Shown here: piece by piece, positions 36,176-45,703 of the stretch | How the letters are laid out: every line of letters begins with the position of its first letter | Position numbering within the stretch: position 1 is the first letter of the stretch | Source: Streptomyces sp. Edi2 | GTDB taxonomy: Bacteria; Actinomycetota; Actinomycetes; Streptomycetales; Streptomycetaceae | Length of the DNA: 64,000 nt | Direction: 5' to 3' | Assembly: GCF_040253635.1 (NCBI RefSeq) | Contig: NZ_JBEJGX010000003.1 | Location: forward strand, 3,906,001-3,970,000 | Program-made: the position numbers and the translations under genes | Notes under the pieces: model-generated | Told to the model about the DNA's origin: nothing | Database searches by the model: none | What the model saw: only the letters and a program-made list of their open reading frames with translations

Positions 36176-36892
36176 TCAGACGGCCTCGTCCTCGACGAGG
36201 AGGTTACGGGTGCGGTTGGCGTCCAGCGGGATGCCGGGGCCCATCGTGGTGGTGACGGTCGCCTTCTTGATGTAGCGGCCCTTGGCTGCGGACGGCTTGA
36301 GGCGGTTGATCTCCTCGAGCGCCGCGGCGTAGTTCTCCACCAGCTTGGTCTCGTCGAAGGAGACCTTGCCGATGATGAAGTGGAGGTTCGCGTGCTTGTC
36401 CACGCGGAACTCGATCTTGCCGCCCTTGATGTCGGTGACAGCCTTGGCGACATCCGGGGTGACGGTGCCGGTCTTCGGGTTCGGCATCAGACCACGCGGA
36501 CCGAGCACGCGGCCGAGGCGGCCGACCTTGCCCATGAGGTCCGGGGTGGCGACGACGGCGTCGAAGTCCAGACGGCCCTTGGAGACCTCGTCGATCAGTT
36601 CGTCCGAGCCGACGATGTCGGCGCCGGCGGCTTCCGCGGCCGCAGCACGGTCACCGGTCGCGAAGACCAGGACCCGGGCGGTCTTACCGGTGCCGTGCGG
36701 GAGGTTCACGGTGCCACGGACCATCTGGTCGGCCTTGCGCGGGTCGACACCCAGGCGCATGGCGACCTCGACGGTCGCGTCGAACTTGACGGAGGTGGTC
36801 TCCTTGGCGAGACGGACGGCCTCGAGGGGGGCGTACACACGCTCCCGGTCGATCTTCGCGTCCGCGGTGCGAAGAGTCTTGCTGCGCTTCAC
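36176..36892 (-). CDS. rplA: 50S ribosomal protein L1
   Basis: 238 residues. It starts (M)[19 protein letters not shown] and has the [18 protein letters not shown] and [14 protein letters not shown] blocks. L1 moves with the E-site stalk and usually represses rplKA by binding its leader. GTG start, 82 nt after rplK. Confidence 0.97.
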   Translation of the reverse strand: MKRSKTLRTADAKIDRERVYAPLEAVRLAKETTSVKFDATVEVAMRLGVDPRKADQMVRGTVNLPHGTGKTARVLVFATGDRAAAAEAAGADIVGSDELIDEVSKGRLDFDAVVATPDLMGKVGRLGRVLGPRGLMPNPKTGTVTPDVAKAVTDIKGGKIEFRVDKHANLHFIIGKVSFDETKLVENYAAALEEINRLKPSAAKGRYIKKATVTTTMGPGIPLDANRTRNLLVEDEAV

Positions 36893-36974
36893 TTCTGCTC
36901 CTGGTGCAGTGGGGTGGAGTCGTGGTGCGGACCAGCGCCTGGCCCTGCCACGGGTGGTGCCTGAGGGGCTGGGA

Positions 36975-37409
36975 TCAGCCCTCGACCGTGATGCCCATGG
37001 AACGGGCGGTGCCGGCGATGATCTTCTCGGCGGCGTCCAGGTCGTTGGCGTTCAGGTCGGGCATCTTGGTGGTGGCGATGTCACGGACCTGGTCGCGCGT
37101 GATCTTGGCGACCTTGGTCTTGTGCGGCTCGCCGGAGCCCTTCTCCACGCCCGCGGCCTTCAGGATGAGCTTCGCGGCCGGCGGGGTCTTGGTGATGAAG
37201 GTGAAGGAACGGTCTTCGTAGACCGTGATCTCCACCGGCACGACCATGCCACGCTGCGACTCGGTCGCGGCGTTGTAGGCCTTGCAGAACTCCATGATGT
37301 TGACGCCGTGCTGGCCCAGCGCGGGGCCGACCGGCGGGGCCGGGTTTGCGGCGCCGGCGCTGATCTGGAGCTTGATAAGCCCCGTGACCTTCTTCTTCTT
37401 GGGAGGCAT
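36975..37409 (-). CDS. rplK: 50S ribosomal protein L11
   Basis: 144 residues. The N-terminal domain has [20 protein letters not shown], which includes the prolines that contact thiostrepton and appear wild type. The C-terminal RNA-binding domain follows. L11 forms the GTPase-associated centre and is needed for RelA activation. ATG start with GGAGAG upstream; it lies 167 nt after nusG. Confidence 0.97.
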
Positions 37410-37479
37410 GCTCTCTCCGGGTCCTAGTGAGAGGTTTTCGCCGTTCCATCCGGTCATCCGGATGGAGGCATACCGCACA

Positions 37480-37507
37480 ACGATAACGGGTATAGTCGTG
37501 CGGCCAA
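37480..37507 (-). promoter_or_regulatory. Candidate rplKA promoter
   Basis: TTGGCC, a 16-nt spacer and TATCGT, immediately downstream of the nusG terminator and about 70 nt before rplK. It fits a housekeeping promoter moderately. Confidence 0.4.
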
Positions 37508-37556
37508 AAACCGAGCAGGTCAGACCGGCTATGAGCCCGTCTGACCTGGTCGGTTT
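37508..37556 (-). terminator. Terminator after nusG
   Basis: An 18-bp stem with one mismatch (AAACCGAGCAGGTCAGAC / GTCTGACCTGGTCGGTTT), followed on the minus strand by TTTTT. It lies 20 nt past the nusG stop. Confidence 0.85.
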
Positions 37557-37576
37557 GGCTGGTGTTCCGGAAGAAC

Positions 37577-38443
37577 CTAGTTCTTCTGGATCTGGTCGAA
37601 GCTCAGCTCGACCGGGGTCTCGCGGCCGAAGATCTCGACGAGGCCCTTGACCTTCTTCGAGTCGGCGTTGATCTCGTTGATCGTCGCCTGCAGCGTCGCG
37701 AACGGGCCGTCGGTGACGGTGACGGAGTCGCCCACCTCGAAGTCGAGCACCTGGACCTCGACCTTGCGGGACGGCGCCGGCTTGCCCTCGGCCGCGGCGG
37801 CCTCCTTGGCGGCCTTCTCCTCGGCCTCCGGGGCGAGCATCTTGACGATCTCGTCCAGCGTCAGCGGGTAGGGGTCGTAGGCGTTGCCGACGAAGCCGGT
37901 GACGCCCGGGGTGTTGCGGACGACGCCCCAGGACTCGTTCGTCAGGTCCATGCGCACGAGCACGTAGCCAGGGAGCTTGTTCTGGCGGATGGTCTTGCGC
38001 TCGCCGTTCTTGATCTGCGCGACCTCTTCCTGCGGCACCTCGGCCTGGAAGATGAAGTCCTCGACGTTCAGCGAGACGGCACGCTGTTCGAGGTTGGTCT
38101 TCACGCGGTTCTCGTAGCCGGCGTAGGTGTGGATGACATACCACTCACCGGGCAGGCCACGGAGCTCGTCGCGGAGGGCGGCCACCGGGTCCACCGGCTC
38201 CTGCTCCTCGTCCTCGGCGACCTCGGCAAGGGCCTCGGCGTCCTCTTCGACGTGCACCGCAGCCTCTTCGGCGGGCTCGCCGGCGGCGGCATCCTCGGAG
38301 TCGAGCTCGTCGACCTCGTCGGCGGCCTCGACGATCTCAAGCGCGGTGTCGTCGCCCTCGACCTCGGCCGAGGCAGCCGCGTCAACGTCGGCCGCTGCCG
38401 GCTCTGCGGAGTCGGCGGCGTCGTTCAGGTTCGGGTCAGACAC
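37577..38443 (-). CDS. nusG: Transcription factor NusG with acidic N-terminus
   Basis: 288 residues. The first 95 are very acidic and alanine-rich, an actinobacterial extension. The NGN domain begins at [16 protein letters not shown], and the KOW domain holds [14 protein letters not shown]. NusG binds the RNAP clamp and links transcription to translation through S10. GTG start, 73 nt after secE. Confidence 0.97.
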   Translation of the reverse strand: MSDPNLNDAADSAEPAAADVDAAASAEVEGDDTALEIVEAADEVDELDSEDAAAGEPAEEAAVHVEEDAEALAEVAEDEEQEPVDPVAALRDELRGLPGEWYVIHTYAGYENRVKTNLEQRAVSLNVEDFIFQAEVPQEEVAQIKNGERKTIRQNKLPGYVLVRMDLTNESWGVVRNTPGVTGFVGNAYDPYPLTLDEIVKMLAPEAEEKAAKEAAAAEGKPAPSRKVEVQVLDFEVGDSVTVTDGPFATLQATINEINADSKKVKGLVEIFGRETPVELSFDQIQKN

Positions 38444-38516
38444 GGTGGCTGCTTCTTCCTGGCTTCAAGGGGTTGAACATGCGAAAGGGGCGCCCGCTGA
38501 GGCGCCCTCCGCGGGA

Positions 38517-38813
38517 TCAGCCGAAGACGTACCCGACGACTCGGTTGATTCCCAAGTCAATCACGGTTACGAGACCGATGATGATGACAACGAAGACGAT
38601 CACCACACTGGTGTACGTCGACAGCTGGTTACGCGTGGGCCAGACGACCTTGCGGAGTTCCGCCACAACCTGGCGGTAAAAGAGCGCGAGCCGCGCGAAG
38701 GGGCCCTTCTTGCCGCGCTTGCCGCCACGGCGGGGCTTCTTCTGGGATTCCGCGGTGTCGTCCTCGGAGCGACCGCGCTCAGGCATGTCGATGGAGCCCA
38801 GGGCGTCCGTCAC
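38517..38813 (-). CDS. secE: Preprotein translocase subunit SecE
   Basis: 98 residues. A basic, hydrophilic N-terminus precedes the amphipathic VVAELRKVVWPTRNQ motif and a single transmembrane helix (VVIVFVVIIIGLVTVIDLG). SecE clamps SecY. GTG start. It is the first protein gene of the secE-nusG unit, just downstream of tRNA-Trp. Confidence 0.96.
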   Translation of the reverse strand: MTDALGSIDMPERGRSEDDTAESQKKPRRGGKRGKKGPFARLALFYRQVVAELRKVVWPTRNQLSTYTSVVIVFVVIIIGLVTVIDLGINRVVGYVFG

Positions 38814-38920
38814 TCGTCCTCACCTGAATCCGGGTCGTGGCCGTGCCGCGCCCGGTTGAGCCGCACGGCGGTGCATTTCATACGTACGCGTGCACGCACT
38901 GCGGTGGAGAGTGCGTGTAG

Positions 38921-38993
38921 CAGGGCCGGAGGGACTTGAACCCCCAACCGCTGGTTTTGGAGACCAGTGCTCTACCAATTGAGCTACGACCCT
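38921..38993 (-). tRNA. tRNA-Trp (CCA)
   Basis: The minus strand folds as a 73-nt cloverleaf with acceptor AGGGTCG/CGGCCCT, D arm, an anticodon loop CTCCAAA with anticodon CCA, and the T arm GGTTCAAGTCC. The terminal CCA is not encoded. It lies about 110 nt upstream of secE on the same strand, as in other streptomycetes. Confidence 0.95.
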
Positions 38994-39186
38994 TTGTGGT
39001 TCCCCCAACCTACCGCATGCGGTCGACTGCACTAAGTGCGTGCGCCGCGGCGGCCTGTTCGGAGCCAACGGTCAGCGAGTGTACGTGGTTCGGAGCCAGG
39101 CGTCGAACACGATCCTTCCGGGTCCTCCCGGGTGGTGCCCGCAAACCCGTGTGCCGGGCTCCTCAGAGGTCTGCAACGATGCATAT

Positions 39187-40422
39187 ATGAGCGCTGCAAC
39201 CCCTTCCGCATCGTCCCCCACCGACCGCCGGGTCTCGGCCCGCGTCGGTTCGATCTCCGAGTCCGCCACCCTCGCCGTCGACGCCAAGGCGAAGGCCCTC
39301 AAGGCGGCCGGACGCCCGGTGATCGGCTTCGGCGCCGGTGAGCCCGACTTCCCCACGCCCGACTACATCGTCGAGGCGGCGATCGAGGCCTGCCGCAACC
39401 CGAAGTACCACCGCTACACCCCGGCCGGCGGCCTCCCCGAGCTCAAGACCGCGATCGCCGCGAAGACGCTGCGCGACTCCGGATACGAGATCGAGGCCGC
39501 GAACGTCCTGGTGACGAACGGCGGCAAGCAGGCCATCTACGAGGCGTTCGCGGCGATCCTCGACCCGGGCGACGAGGTCATCGTCCCGGCCCCGTACTGG
39601 ACCACCTACCCCGAGTCGATCCGGCTCGCGGGCGGTGTCCCGGTCGATGTGGTCGCCGACGAGACCACCGGCTACCGCGTGACCGTCGAGCAGCTGGAGG
39701 CGGCCCGTACGGAGCGCACCAAGGTGCTGCTCTTCGTGTCGCCGTCGAACCCGACCGGCGCGGTCTACACCCGCGAGCAGGTCGAGGCGGTCGGCCGCTG
39801 GGCCGCCGAGCACGGCCTGTGGGTGCTGACCGACGAGATCTACGAGCACCTGGTCTACGGCGACGCCGAGTTCTCGTCGCTGCCGGTGGTCGTGCCGGAG
39901 CTGCGCGACAAGTGCATCATCGTCAACGGCGTGGCGAAGACGTACGCGATGACCGGCTGGCGGGTGGGCTGGGCGATCGGCCCCAAGGACGTCATCAAGG
40001 CCGCCGCGAACCTCCAGTCGCACGCCACGTCCAACGTCTCCAACGTCGCCCAGGTGGCGGCCATCGCGGCGGTCTCCGGCGATCTGACGGCCGTCGAGGA
40101 GATGAAGGTCGCCTTCGACCGCCGCCGTCGCACGATCGTGCGGATGCTCAACGAGATCGACGGCGTGCTGTGCCCGGAGCCGGAGGGCGCGTTCTACGCG
40201 TACCCGTCGGTCAAGGAGCTGCTGGGCAAGGAGATCCGCGGCAAGCGCCCGCAGACCAGCGTCGAGCTGGCCGGGCTGATCCTGGAGGAGGCGGAGGTCG
40301 CCGTCGTCCCGGGTGAGGCCTTCGGCACCCCCGGCTACCTGCGGCTCTCCTACGCGCTGGGCGACGAGGACCTGGTCGAGGGCGTGTCGCGGCTGCAGAA
40401 GCTGCTGGCCGAGGCCAAGTGA
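39187..40422 (+). CDS. Aspartate-type aminotransferase, class I
   Basis: 411 residues from ATG 39187. Pyridoxal-phosphate features are SPSNPTGA (substrate and cofactor asparagine), DEIYEHLVY, and K251 in [11 protein letters not shown], the Schiff-base lysine. It most likely interconverts aspartate and oxaloacetate, though alanine or aromatic amino acids cannot be excluded. It starts a plus-strand group divergent from tRNA-Trp/secE; the ribosome site is weak (GAGG about 16 nt upstream). Confidence 0.93.
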   Translation: MSAATPSASSPTDRRVSARVGSISESATLAVDAKAKALKAAGRPVIGFGAGEPDFPTPDYIVEAAIEACRNPKYHRYTPAGGLPELKTAIAAKTLRDSGYEIEAANVLVTNGGKQAIYEAFAAILDPGDEVIVPAPYWTTYPESIRLAGGVPVDVVADETTGYRVTVEQLEAARTERTKVLLFVSPSNPTGAVYTREQVEAVGRWAAEHGLWVLTDEIYEHLVYGDAEFSSLPVVVPELRDKCIIVNGVAKTYAMTGWRVGWAIGPKDVIKAAANLQSHATSNVSNVAQVAAIAAVSGDLTAVEEMKVAFDRRRRTIVRMLNEIDGVLCPEPEGAFYAYPSVKELLGKEIRGKRPQTSVELAGLILEEAEVAVVPGEAFGTPGYLRLSYALGDEDLVEGVSRLQKLLAEAK

Positions 40423-40564
40423 TCACAACTCACATACGGATCTCCGTAGGTGAGTGACGCAGCGGGCGTCCGGAGTCTTCCGGGCGCCCGTTCGCGCGTT
40501 CCCTGGGACACCCCTTCGGGAAAGGCCCTACCGGCGCACCGCCCCCGTACGGCAAGATCTTGGG

Positions 40565-41608
40565 ATGGAGAGCGTTCGTGCCCGCGGCGGAGCCGCACCT
40601 CGAGACCTGCGCCGACTGCCGAAGGCCCATCTGCACCTGCACTTCACCGGTTCGATGCGGTCCGCGACCCTGCTGGAGCTCGCCGACAAGTACGGCGTCC
40701 ATCTGCCCGAGGCGTTGCGGGGCGGTGAGCCGCCCCGGCTGAGGGCCACGGACGAGCGCGGCTGGTTCCGCTTCCAGCGGCTCTACGACATCGCGCGGTC
40801 GTGCCTGCGGGAACCCGACGACATCCGGCGGCTGGTCCGCGAGGCAGCCGAGGAGGATGTCCGCGACGGGTCGCGCTGGCTGGAGATCCAGGTCGACCCG
40901 ACCTCGTACGCACCGCGGCTGGGCGGGCTGATCCCGGCCCTGGAGATCATCCTGGACGCGGTGCACGGTGCCTCCCGTGACACCGGGCTCGGCATCCGCG
41001 TCGTGGTCGCCGCGAACCGCATGAAGCACCCGCTGGACGCCCGCACGCTGGCGCGTCTCGCGGTGCGCTACGCCGACCGGGGGGTGATCGGCTTCGGGCT
41101 GTCCAACGACGAACGCCGCGGTTTCGCCCGGGACTTCGACCGTGCCTTCGCCATCGCCAGGGAAGGCGGGCTGCTGGCGGCACCGCACGGCGGCGAGCTG
41201 TCGGGGCCGTCGAGCGTCCGGGACTGCCTGGACGATCTGCACGCCGGCCGGGTGGGGCACGGCGTACGGGCCGCGGAGGACCCCGTGCTGCTGCGCCGGC
41301 TGGCCTCGCGCGGGGTGACCTGCGAGGTGTGCCCGGCGTCGAACGTGGCGCTGGGGGTCTACGAGAAGCCCGAGGACGTGCCGCTGCGGACGCTCTTCGA
41401 GGCCGGCGTGCCGATGGCGCTGGGCGCGGACGATCCGCTGCTGTTCGGCGCGCGGCTGGCCGCGCAGTACGAGATCGCCCGCACCGCACACGGCTTCACG
41501 GACGCCGAACTGGCCGAACTCGCCCGGCAGTCGGTCCGCGGCTCGTGCGCCCCGCAGGACGAGCAGCAGCGGCTGCTGACGGAGATCGACGGCTGGCTGG
41601 GCGGGTAG
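40565..41608 (+). CDS. add: Adenosine deaminase
   Basis: 347 residues from ATG 40565; an in-frame upstream extension to 40454 has unlikely sequence. Metal ligands: H24 and H26 (HLHF), a histidine in APHGGEL with the catalytic glutamate, and aspartates in GADDPLLFG. VGHGVRA holds another active-site histidine. The enzyme deaminates adenosine to inosine in purine salvage; a related 6-aminopurine substrate is possible. It converges on murB. Confidence 0.9.
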   Translation: MESVRARGGAAPRDLRRLPKAHLHLHFTGSMRSATLLELADKYGVHLPEALRGGEPPRLRATDERGWFRFQRLYDIARSCLREPDDIRRLVREAAEEDVRDGSRWLEIQVDPTSYAPRLGGLIPALEIILDAVHGASRDTGLGIRVVVAANRMKHPLDARTLARLAVRYADRGVIGFGLSNDERRGFARDFDRAFAIAREGGLLAAPHGGELSGPSSVRDCLDDLHAGRVGHGVRAAEDPVLLRRLASRGVTCEVCPASNVALGVYEKPEDVPLRTLFEAGVPMALGADDPLLFGARLAAQYEIARTAHGFTDAELAELARQSVRGSCAPQDEQQRLLTEIDGWLGG

Positions 41609-41649
41609 CGGCCGCCGAGCCCGTCCTGCTTCTTGCCCGGCTGTCTCTT

Positions 41650-42705
41650 CTAGAGGCTGACGCCGACCGTGACCGGTTCGTTGACGAGCGTGACGCCGAA
41701 GGCGGCATGGACACCGTCGCGGACCTCGCGGGCCAGGGCGAGCAGGTCCTCCGTGGTGGCCCTGCCGCGGTTGGTGAGCGCGAGGGTGTGCTTGGTGGAG
41801 ATACGGGCCGGGCCGCTGCCGTAGCCCTTGGTGAAGCCGGCCCGGTCGATGAGCCAGGCGGCGGAGGTCTTCACCAGGCCCTCGCCGGCCGGGAAGGCGG
41901 GCGGGGCGACGTCGGGGCCGAGGCGGTCCCGGGCCCGCTGGAGGAAGGCGGTGTGCTCGGCCTCGGTGAGGATCGGGTTGGTGAAGAAGGAGCCGGCCGA
42001 CCAGGTGTCGTGGTCGTCGGCGTCCAGCACCATGCCCTTGCCGGCGCGCAGCGCCAGGACGGTCTGACGGGCGACGGCGGCCGGGACCCGGTCTCCGGCC
42101 TCGACGCCGAGGGCGCGGGCCGTCTCGGGGTACTTCAGGGGCGCGGAGAGGCCTCCGGCGTCCTCCAGGGCGAAGCGCACCCGCAGCACCACGAACCGAT
42201 CGGGGTGCTCCTTGAAGCGGCTGTGGCGGTACGAGAAGCCGCACTCCTCGTTCGGGAGGGTGACCGTCTCGCCGGCCCGGCGGTCGTAGGCGACGACCTC
42301 GGTGATCGTGGCGGAGACCTCCTGGCCGTACGCGCCCACGTTCTGGATCGGGGTGGCGCCCGCCGAGCCGGGGATGCCGGCCAGGCACTCGACACCGGCC
42401 AGTCCGGCTTCGACCGTACGGGCGACCGCGTCGGACCAGTTCTCGCCGGCGGCGAGGGTGAGGTCCGTGCCGTCGAGCGCGAAGCCGCGGGTGGCGATGC
42501 GCAGGGCCGTGCCGTCGAAGCCCTTGTCGCCGATCACGAGGTTGCTGCCGCCGCCGATGATCAGCAGCGGGGTCCCGGCTTCGTCGGCCGCGCGGACGGC
42601 CGCGATCACCTCGTCGTCGGTGGTGGCCGTGACGAGGCGGGTGGCCGGTCCGCCGAGGCGGAAGGTGGTCAGCGGGGCGAGGGGCGCGTCGTGGAGTTCC
42701 TGCAC
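41650..42705 (-). CDS. murB: UDP-N-acetylenolpyruvoylglucosamine reductase
   Basis: 351 residues. The FAD-binding PLLIIGGGSNLVI motif lies near residue 50; the catalytic serine is in SAGSFFTNP, an arginine in SYRHSRF and a glutamate in VNEPV. MurB reduces the enolpyruvyl group to make UDP-MurNAc for peptidoglycan. GTG start. It follows hadAB on the same strand behind a hairpin. Confidence 0.96.
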   Translation of the reverse strand: MQELHDAPLAPLTTFRLGGPATRLVTATTDDEVIAAVRAADEAGTPLLIIGGGSNLVIGDKGFDGTALRIATRGFALDGTDLTLAAGENWSDAVARTVEAGLAGVECLAGIPGSAGATPIQNVGAYGQEVSATITEVVAYDRRAGETVTLPNEECGFSYRHSRFKEHPDRFVVLRVRFALEDAGGLSAPLKYPETARALGVEAGDRVPAAVARQTVLALRAGKGMVLDADDHDTWSAGSFFTNPILTEAEHTAFLQRARDRLGPDVAPPAFPAGEGLVKTSAAWLIDRAGFTKGYGSGPARISTKHTLALTNRGRATTEDLLALAREVRDGVHAAFGVTLVNEPVTVGVSL

Positions 42706-42718
42706 GCGCCCAAGGGTA

Positions 42719-42755
42719 CGGGGGCGGTCCGGCGATGCCCGGCCGGCCGCCCCCG
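42719..42755 (-). terminator. Hairpin between the hydratase gene and murB
   Basis: A perfect 9-bp stem (CGGGGGCGG / CCGCCCCCG), 11 nt after the hydratase stop. It may only partly stop transcription, since murB follows in 14 nt. Confidence 0.55.
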
Positions 42756-42766
42756 CACGGCTCCGC

Positions 42767-43201
42767 TCAGGCGAGACGGACCACGGCGCGGGACATGCCC
42801 AGCACCTTCTGGCCCGCGCTCATCGCGGTGAGGTCGACCCGGACCGTACGGTCGTCGTCGTCCAGCTTGGCGGCGACCTTGGCGGTGACCTCGATCAGGG
42901 CACCGGTCTCGTCGTTGGGGACGACGACGGGCTTGGTGAAGCGCACGCCGTACTCGGCGACCGCGCCCGGGTCACCAACCCAGTCGGTCACCACCCGGAT
43001 CGCCTCGGCCATGGTGAACATGCCGTGGGCGATGACGTCCGGCAGTCCGACCTCCTTGGCGAACTTCTCGTTCCAGTGGATCGGGTTGAAGTCGCCGGAG
43101 GCGCCCGCGTACCGGACGAGCGTGGCGCGGCTCACGGGGAAGGTCTGCGCCGGGAGTTCGGTGCCGACCTCGACCTCGTCGTAGGAAATCGTGGCGGTCA
43201 T
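42767..43201 (-). CDS. MaoC-type (R)-hydratase, HadB-like
   Basis: 144 residues with a hot-dog fold. The catalytic pair lies in YAGASGDFNPIHWNEKFA (core GDFNPIHWN), followed by GMFTMAEAIRVV. In mycobacteria HadB pairs with HadA to dehydrate (3R)-hydroxyacyl-ACP. The two genes are adjacent here with a 1-nt gap, so a similar heterodimer in fatty-acid synthesis is likely. Confidence 0.85.
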   Translation of the reverse strand: MTATISYDEVEVGTELPAQTFPVSRATLVRYAGASGDFNPIHWNEKFAKEVGLPDVIAHGMFTMAEAIRVVTDWVGDPGAVAEYGVRFTKPVVVPNDETGALIEVTAKVAAKLDDDDRTVRVDLTAMSAGQKVLGMSRAVVRLA

Positions 43202-43202
43202 C

Positions 43203-43655
43203 TCAGGCCTCCTTCGCGGCGCGTGCCACCAGCTTGGTGACGGCGGTCACGACATGCTCGCCCGCCTCGTCGTGCACCTCACCGCGGATATCGATGATGT
43301 CGTTGCCCGCCATGGACTTGATGGCCTCGATGGTGGAGGTGACGCTCAGCCGGTCCCCGCTGCGCACCGGCCGGGTGTAGGCGAACTTCTGGTCGCCGTG
43401 CACCACCCGGCTGTAGTCCAGACCCAGTTGCGGATCCTCGATGACCTGGCCCGCGGCCTGGAAAGTGATCGCGAACACAAAGGTCGGCGGCGCGATCACA
43501 TCACAGTGCCCGAGTGCCTTGGCCGCTTCGGCGTCCGTGTAAGCGGGGTTGGTGTCACCGATCGCCTCGGCGAATTCGCGGATCTTTTCCCGGCCGACCT
43601 CGTACGGGTCGGTGGGCGGGTACGTGCGTCCGACAAAAGACTGGTCGAGCGCCAT
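43203..43655 (-). CDS. Dehydratase subunit, HadA-like
   Basis: 150 residues of the FAS1-like dehydratase/HadA family (formerly UPF0336). It starts MALDQSFVGRTYPPTDPYEV and has GDTNPAYTDAEAAKALGH without a full MaoC catalytic pair, as in HadA. ATG start. It is translated just before the HadB-like partner. Confidence 0.85.
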   Translation of the reverse strand: MALDQSFVGRTYPPTDPYEVGREKIREFAEAIGDTNPAYTDAEAAKALGHCDVIAPPTFVFAITFQAAGQVIEDPQLGLDYSRVVHGDQKFAYTRPVRSGDRLSVTSTIEAIKSMAGNDIIDIRGEVHDEAGEHVVTAVTKLVARAAKEA

Positions 43656-43691
43656 GGGCTCGCAACCTCCCTGTACTGATGGTGATAACGC

Positions 43692-43727
43692 CGTGAGGCC
43701 GCCCCCACGAATGGGGACGGCCTCACG
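43692..43727 (-). terminator. Terminator between rpmG and the hydratase pair
   Basis: A perfect 10-bp stem (CGTGAGGCCG / CGGCCTCACG) with an inner CCCC/GGGG stem, 13 nt after the rpmG stop. The hydratase pair therefore probably has its own promoter. Confidence 0.8.
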
Positions 43728-43739
43728 AACGAGCCTGTG

Positions 43740-43904
43740 TTATCGCGTCTCGCGGTGCGCGGTGTGCGAGTTGCAACGGGGGCAGTGCTTCTTCATCTCA
43801 AGACGGTCCGGGTCGTTACGCCGGTTCTTCTTGGTGATGTAGTTCCGCTCCTTGCACTCCACGCAGGCCAGCGTGATCTTCGGGCGGACGTCGGTGGCAG
43901 CCAC
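43740..43904 (-). CDS. rpmG: 50S ribosomal protein L33, zinc type
   Basis: 54 residues from GTG 43904, with AAGGAG seven bases upstream. The zinc ligands are C14, C17, C41 and C44 (CVEC and CPRC). It ends [12 protein letters not shown]33 contacts the E site. It is downstream of tRNA-Met and tRNA-Thr in the same direction. Confidence 0.95.
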   Translation of the reverse strand: MAATDVRPKITLACVECKERNYITKKNRRNDPDRLEMKKHCPRCNSHTAHRETR

Positions 43905-43990
43905 GTGAGTGCTCCTTGACGGAAATGGACGGATGAACGCATAAAAGAGTAGCCGATCGGAGGACCGACCCCACAATCGGCTACTGTCAG

Positions 43991-44063
43991 TAGCGGTGAC
44001 CGGACTTGAACCGGTGACACAGCGATTATGAGCCGCTTGCTCTACCGACTGAGCTACACCGCT
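43991..44063 (-). tRNA. tRNA-Met (CAT), elongator
   Basis: 73-nt cloverleaf on the minus strand. The acceptor is AGCGGTG/CACCGCT with a normal 1-72 pair, which excludes the initiator; the anticodon loop is CTCATAA. No CCA is encoded. A lysidine-modified tRNA-Ile is a remote alternative. Confidence 0.9.
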
Positions 44064-44109
44064 GCGATGCGAGGGGATCCCGTCCGAAGACGGGAACCTC
44101 ACACATCAG

Positions 44110-44182
44110 AGCCCCAATACGGAATCGAACCGTAGACCTTCTCCTTACCATGGAGACGCTCTGCCGACTGAGCTATTGGGGC
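44110..44182 (-). tRNA. tRNA-Thr (GGT)
   Basis: 73-nt cloverleaf: acceptor GCCCCAA/TTGGGGC, anticodon stem TCTCC/GGAGA around loop ATGGTAA, anticodon GGT. No CCA is encoded. It is the first element of a tRNA-Thr, tRNA-Met, rpmG unit. Confidence 0.95.
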
Positions 44183-44364
44183 GAGCGATGAAGACATTAC
44201 ACGGCCCGCCGCCAAACGTGAAATCCGTATCCGGGCCGTGCCCCAACGGCCCCGCGCACCACACCGGTACGACTATTCCGCGCCTGCGCGAAGCTCTCCC
44301 GGCAGCGCCCTAGGCTCGGAAGAACGCTGCGTGATCTTGCACGCCGGTGGCTTCGAGGAGCGCG

Positions 44365-45627
44365 ATGTCCGACAGCAGTTCGCCGCAGCCCCAGCCGGGA
44401 AAGCCCGGCGGCGGCGGCCGCTACGCCAGGTCGGACAGCGGTGCGCTGGTGCTGTGCGGCGCCCGGCTCGCCGACGGCAGGACGGTGGACGTACGGCTCG
44501 GCGGCGGGTGCATCGAGGCCGTCGGAACAGCCGGCAGCCTCGCCCCGCAGGGCGCCCGCGTCGACCTCGCCGGCTACCTCCTGCTCCCCGCCCCCGCCGA
44601 ACCCCATGCGCACTGCGACACCGCCCTGACGGCGGACGCCGAGGGCCCCGCCTCGGGGTCCCCCGAGGACGTCCAGCGGCGGACGACCGAGGCCGCGCTG
44701 CTGCAGCTGGGGCACGGCGCCACCGCTTCGCGCAGCCACGTCCGGATCGGCGACGTACAGGGCCTGCGTTCGCTGGAGGCGGTGCTGCAGGCCCGCCGGT
44801 CGCTGCGCGGGCTGGCCGACCTGGCGGCGGTCGCGGTGCCGCGGGTGCTGACCGGGGTGGCCGGGGCGGACGGGCTGGCGATGCTGCGGGACGCCGTGAA
44901 GATGGGCGCCGCGGTCATCGGCGGCTGCCCGGACCTCGACCCCGATCCGGCCGGGTACGTCGAGACGGTCCTGGAGCTGGCCGGGGAGCACGGCTGTCCG
45001 GTGGATCTGCACACCGACGGTGACGATCCGGCGCGGCTGGCGCGGTTCGCGGCGATGTCCGGCGGGCTGCGGCCGGGTGTCGCCCTCGGGCCGTGCTCGG
45101 GGATGGCACGGATGCCGCGGAGCGTGGCGGCGCGGGTCGCCGAGCAGTTGGCGGCCGCCGGGGTCGCCGTCGTCTGTCTGCCGCAGGGCGACTGCACGGG
45201 GCTGGAGCGGTACGGCTCGCGGGTGTCGCGGCCGGCGCCCGTACGGCTGCTGCGGGCGGCCGGGGTGCGGGTGGCGGCGGGCAGCGGGGCGCTGCGGGAC
45301 GTGGCGAACCCGGTCGGGCGGGGCGACCCCCTGGAGGCGGCCTATCTCCTGGCTTCCCTGGGGGAGGCGACGCCGGATGCGGCGTACGAGACCGTGAGTT
45401 CGGCGGCGCGGGCGACGCTGGGCCTGCCCGAGGTGCGGGTCGAGGCGGGCTTCCCGGCGGAGCTGCTGGCGGTGCGCGGCGAGCGGATCGCCGGGGTGCT
45501 CTCGCTGGCCTACAGCCGGATCGTGATCCACCGCGGGCGGGTGGTCGCCCGTACCAGCGCGGTGCGGGAGTACTGCGACTCGGCGGCGGAGGTGGCGCTG
45601 GAGCTGCCGCGGCAGTCGCAGCGCTGA
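44365..45627 (+). CDS. Cytosine-deaminase-like amidohydrolase, probably inactive
   Basis: 420 residues from ATG 44365, with GAGGAG four bases upstream. The fold resembles the CodA-type amidohydrolase: HAHCDTALT with H81 and H83, then VDLHTDGDD with H216. The next catalytic positions of E. coli CodA are altered: the E217 equivalent is G219, the H246 equivalent lies in GPCSG (P243), and the D313 equivalent in AAGSGALRD is G308. If this alignment holds it cannot be a normal deaminase and is a pseudoenzyme or binding protein. The reading frame is intact with normal codon use. Confidence 0.75.
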   Translation: MSDSSSPQPQPGKPGGGGRYARSDSGALVLCGARLADGRTVDVRLGGGCIEAVGTAGSLAPQGARVDLAGYLLLPAPAEPHAHCDTALTADAEGPASGSPEDVQRRTTEAALLQLGHGATASRSHVRIGDVQGLRSLEAVLQARRSLRGLADLAAVAVPRVLTGVAGADGLAMLRDAVKMGAAVIGGCPDLDPDPAGYVETVLELAGEHGCPVDLHTDGDDPARLARFAAMSGGLRPGVALGPCSGMARMPRSVAARVAEQLAAAGVAVVCLPQGDCTGLERYGSRVSRPAPVRLLRAAGVRVAAGSGALRDVANPVGRGDPLEAAYLLASLGEATPDAAYETVSSAARATLGLPEVRVEAGFPAELLAVRGERIAGVLSLAYSRIVIHRGRVVARTSAVREYCDSAAEVALELPRQSQR

Positions 45628-45703
45628 GCCACGGCGGCGAGAAGGCCCCGGCCCCCGGCCGGTCCCGCACCGCGCGACGGGCCTTCGGCGTACGGTCGGG
45701 ATC

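Noticed and set aside
39163..40023. 286-codon minus-strand frame inside the aminotransferase gene
   Set aside because: Composition is that of an antisense frame; the plus-strand frame has the full aminotransferase signature.
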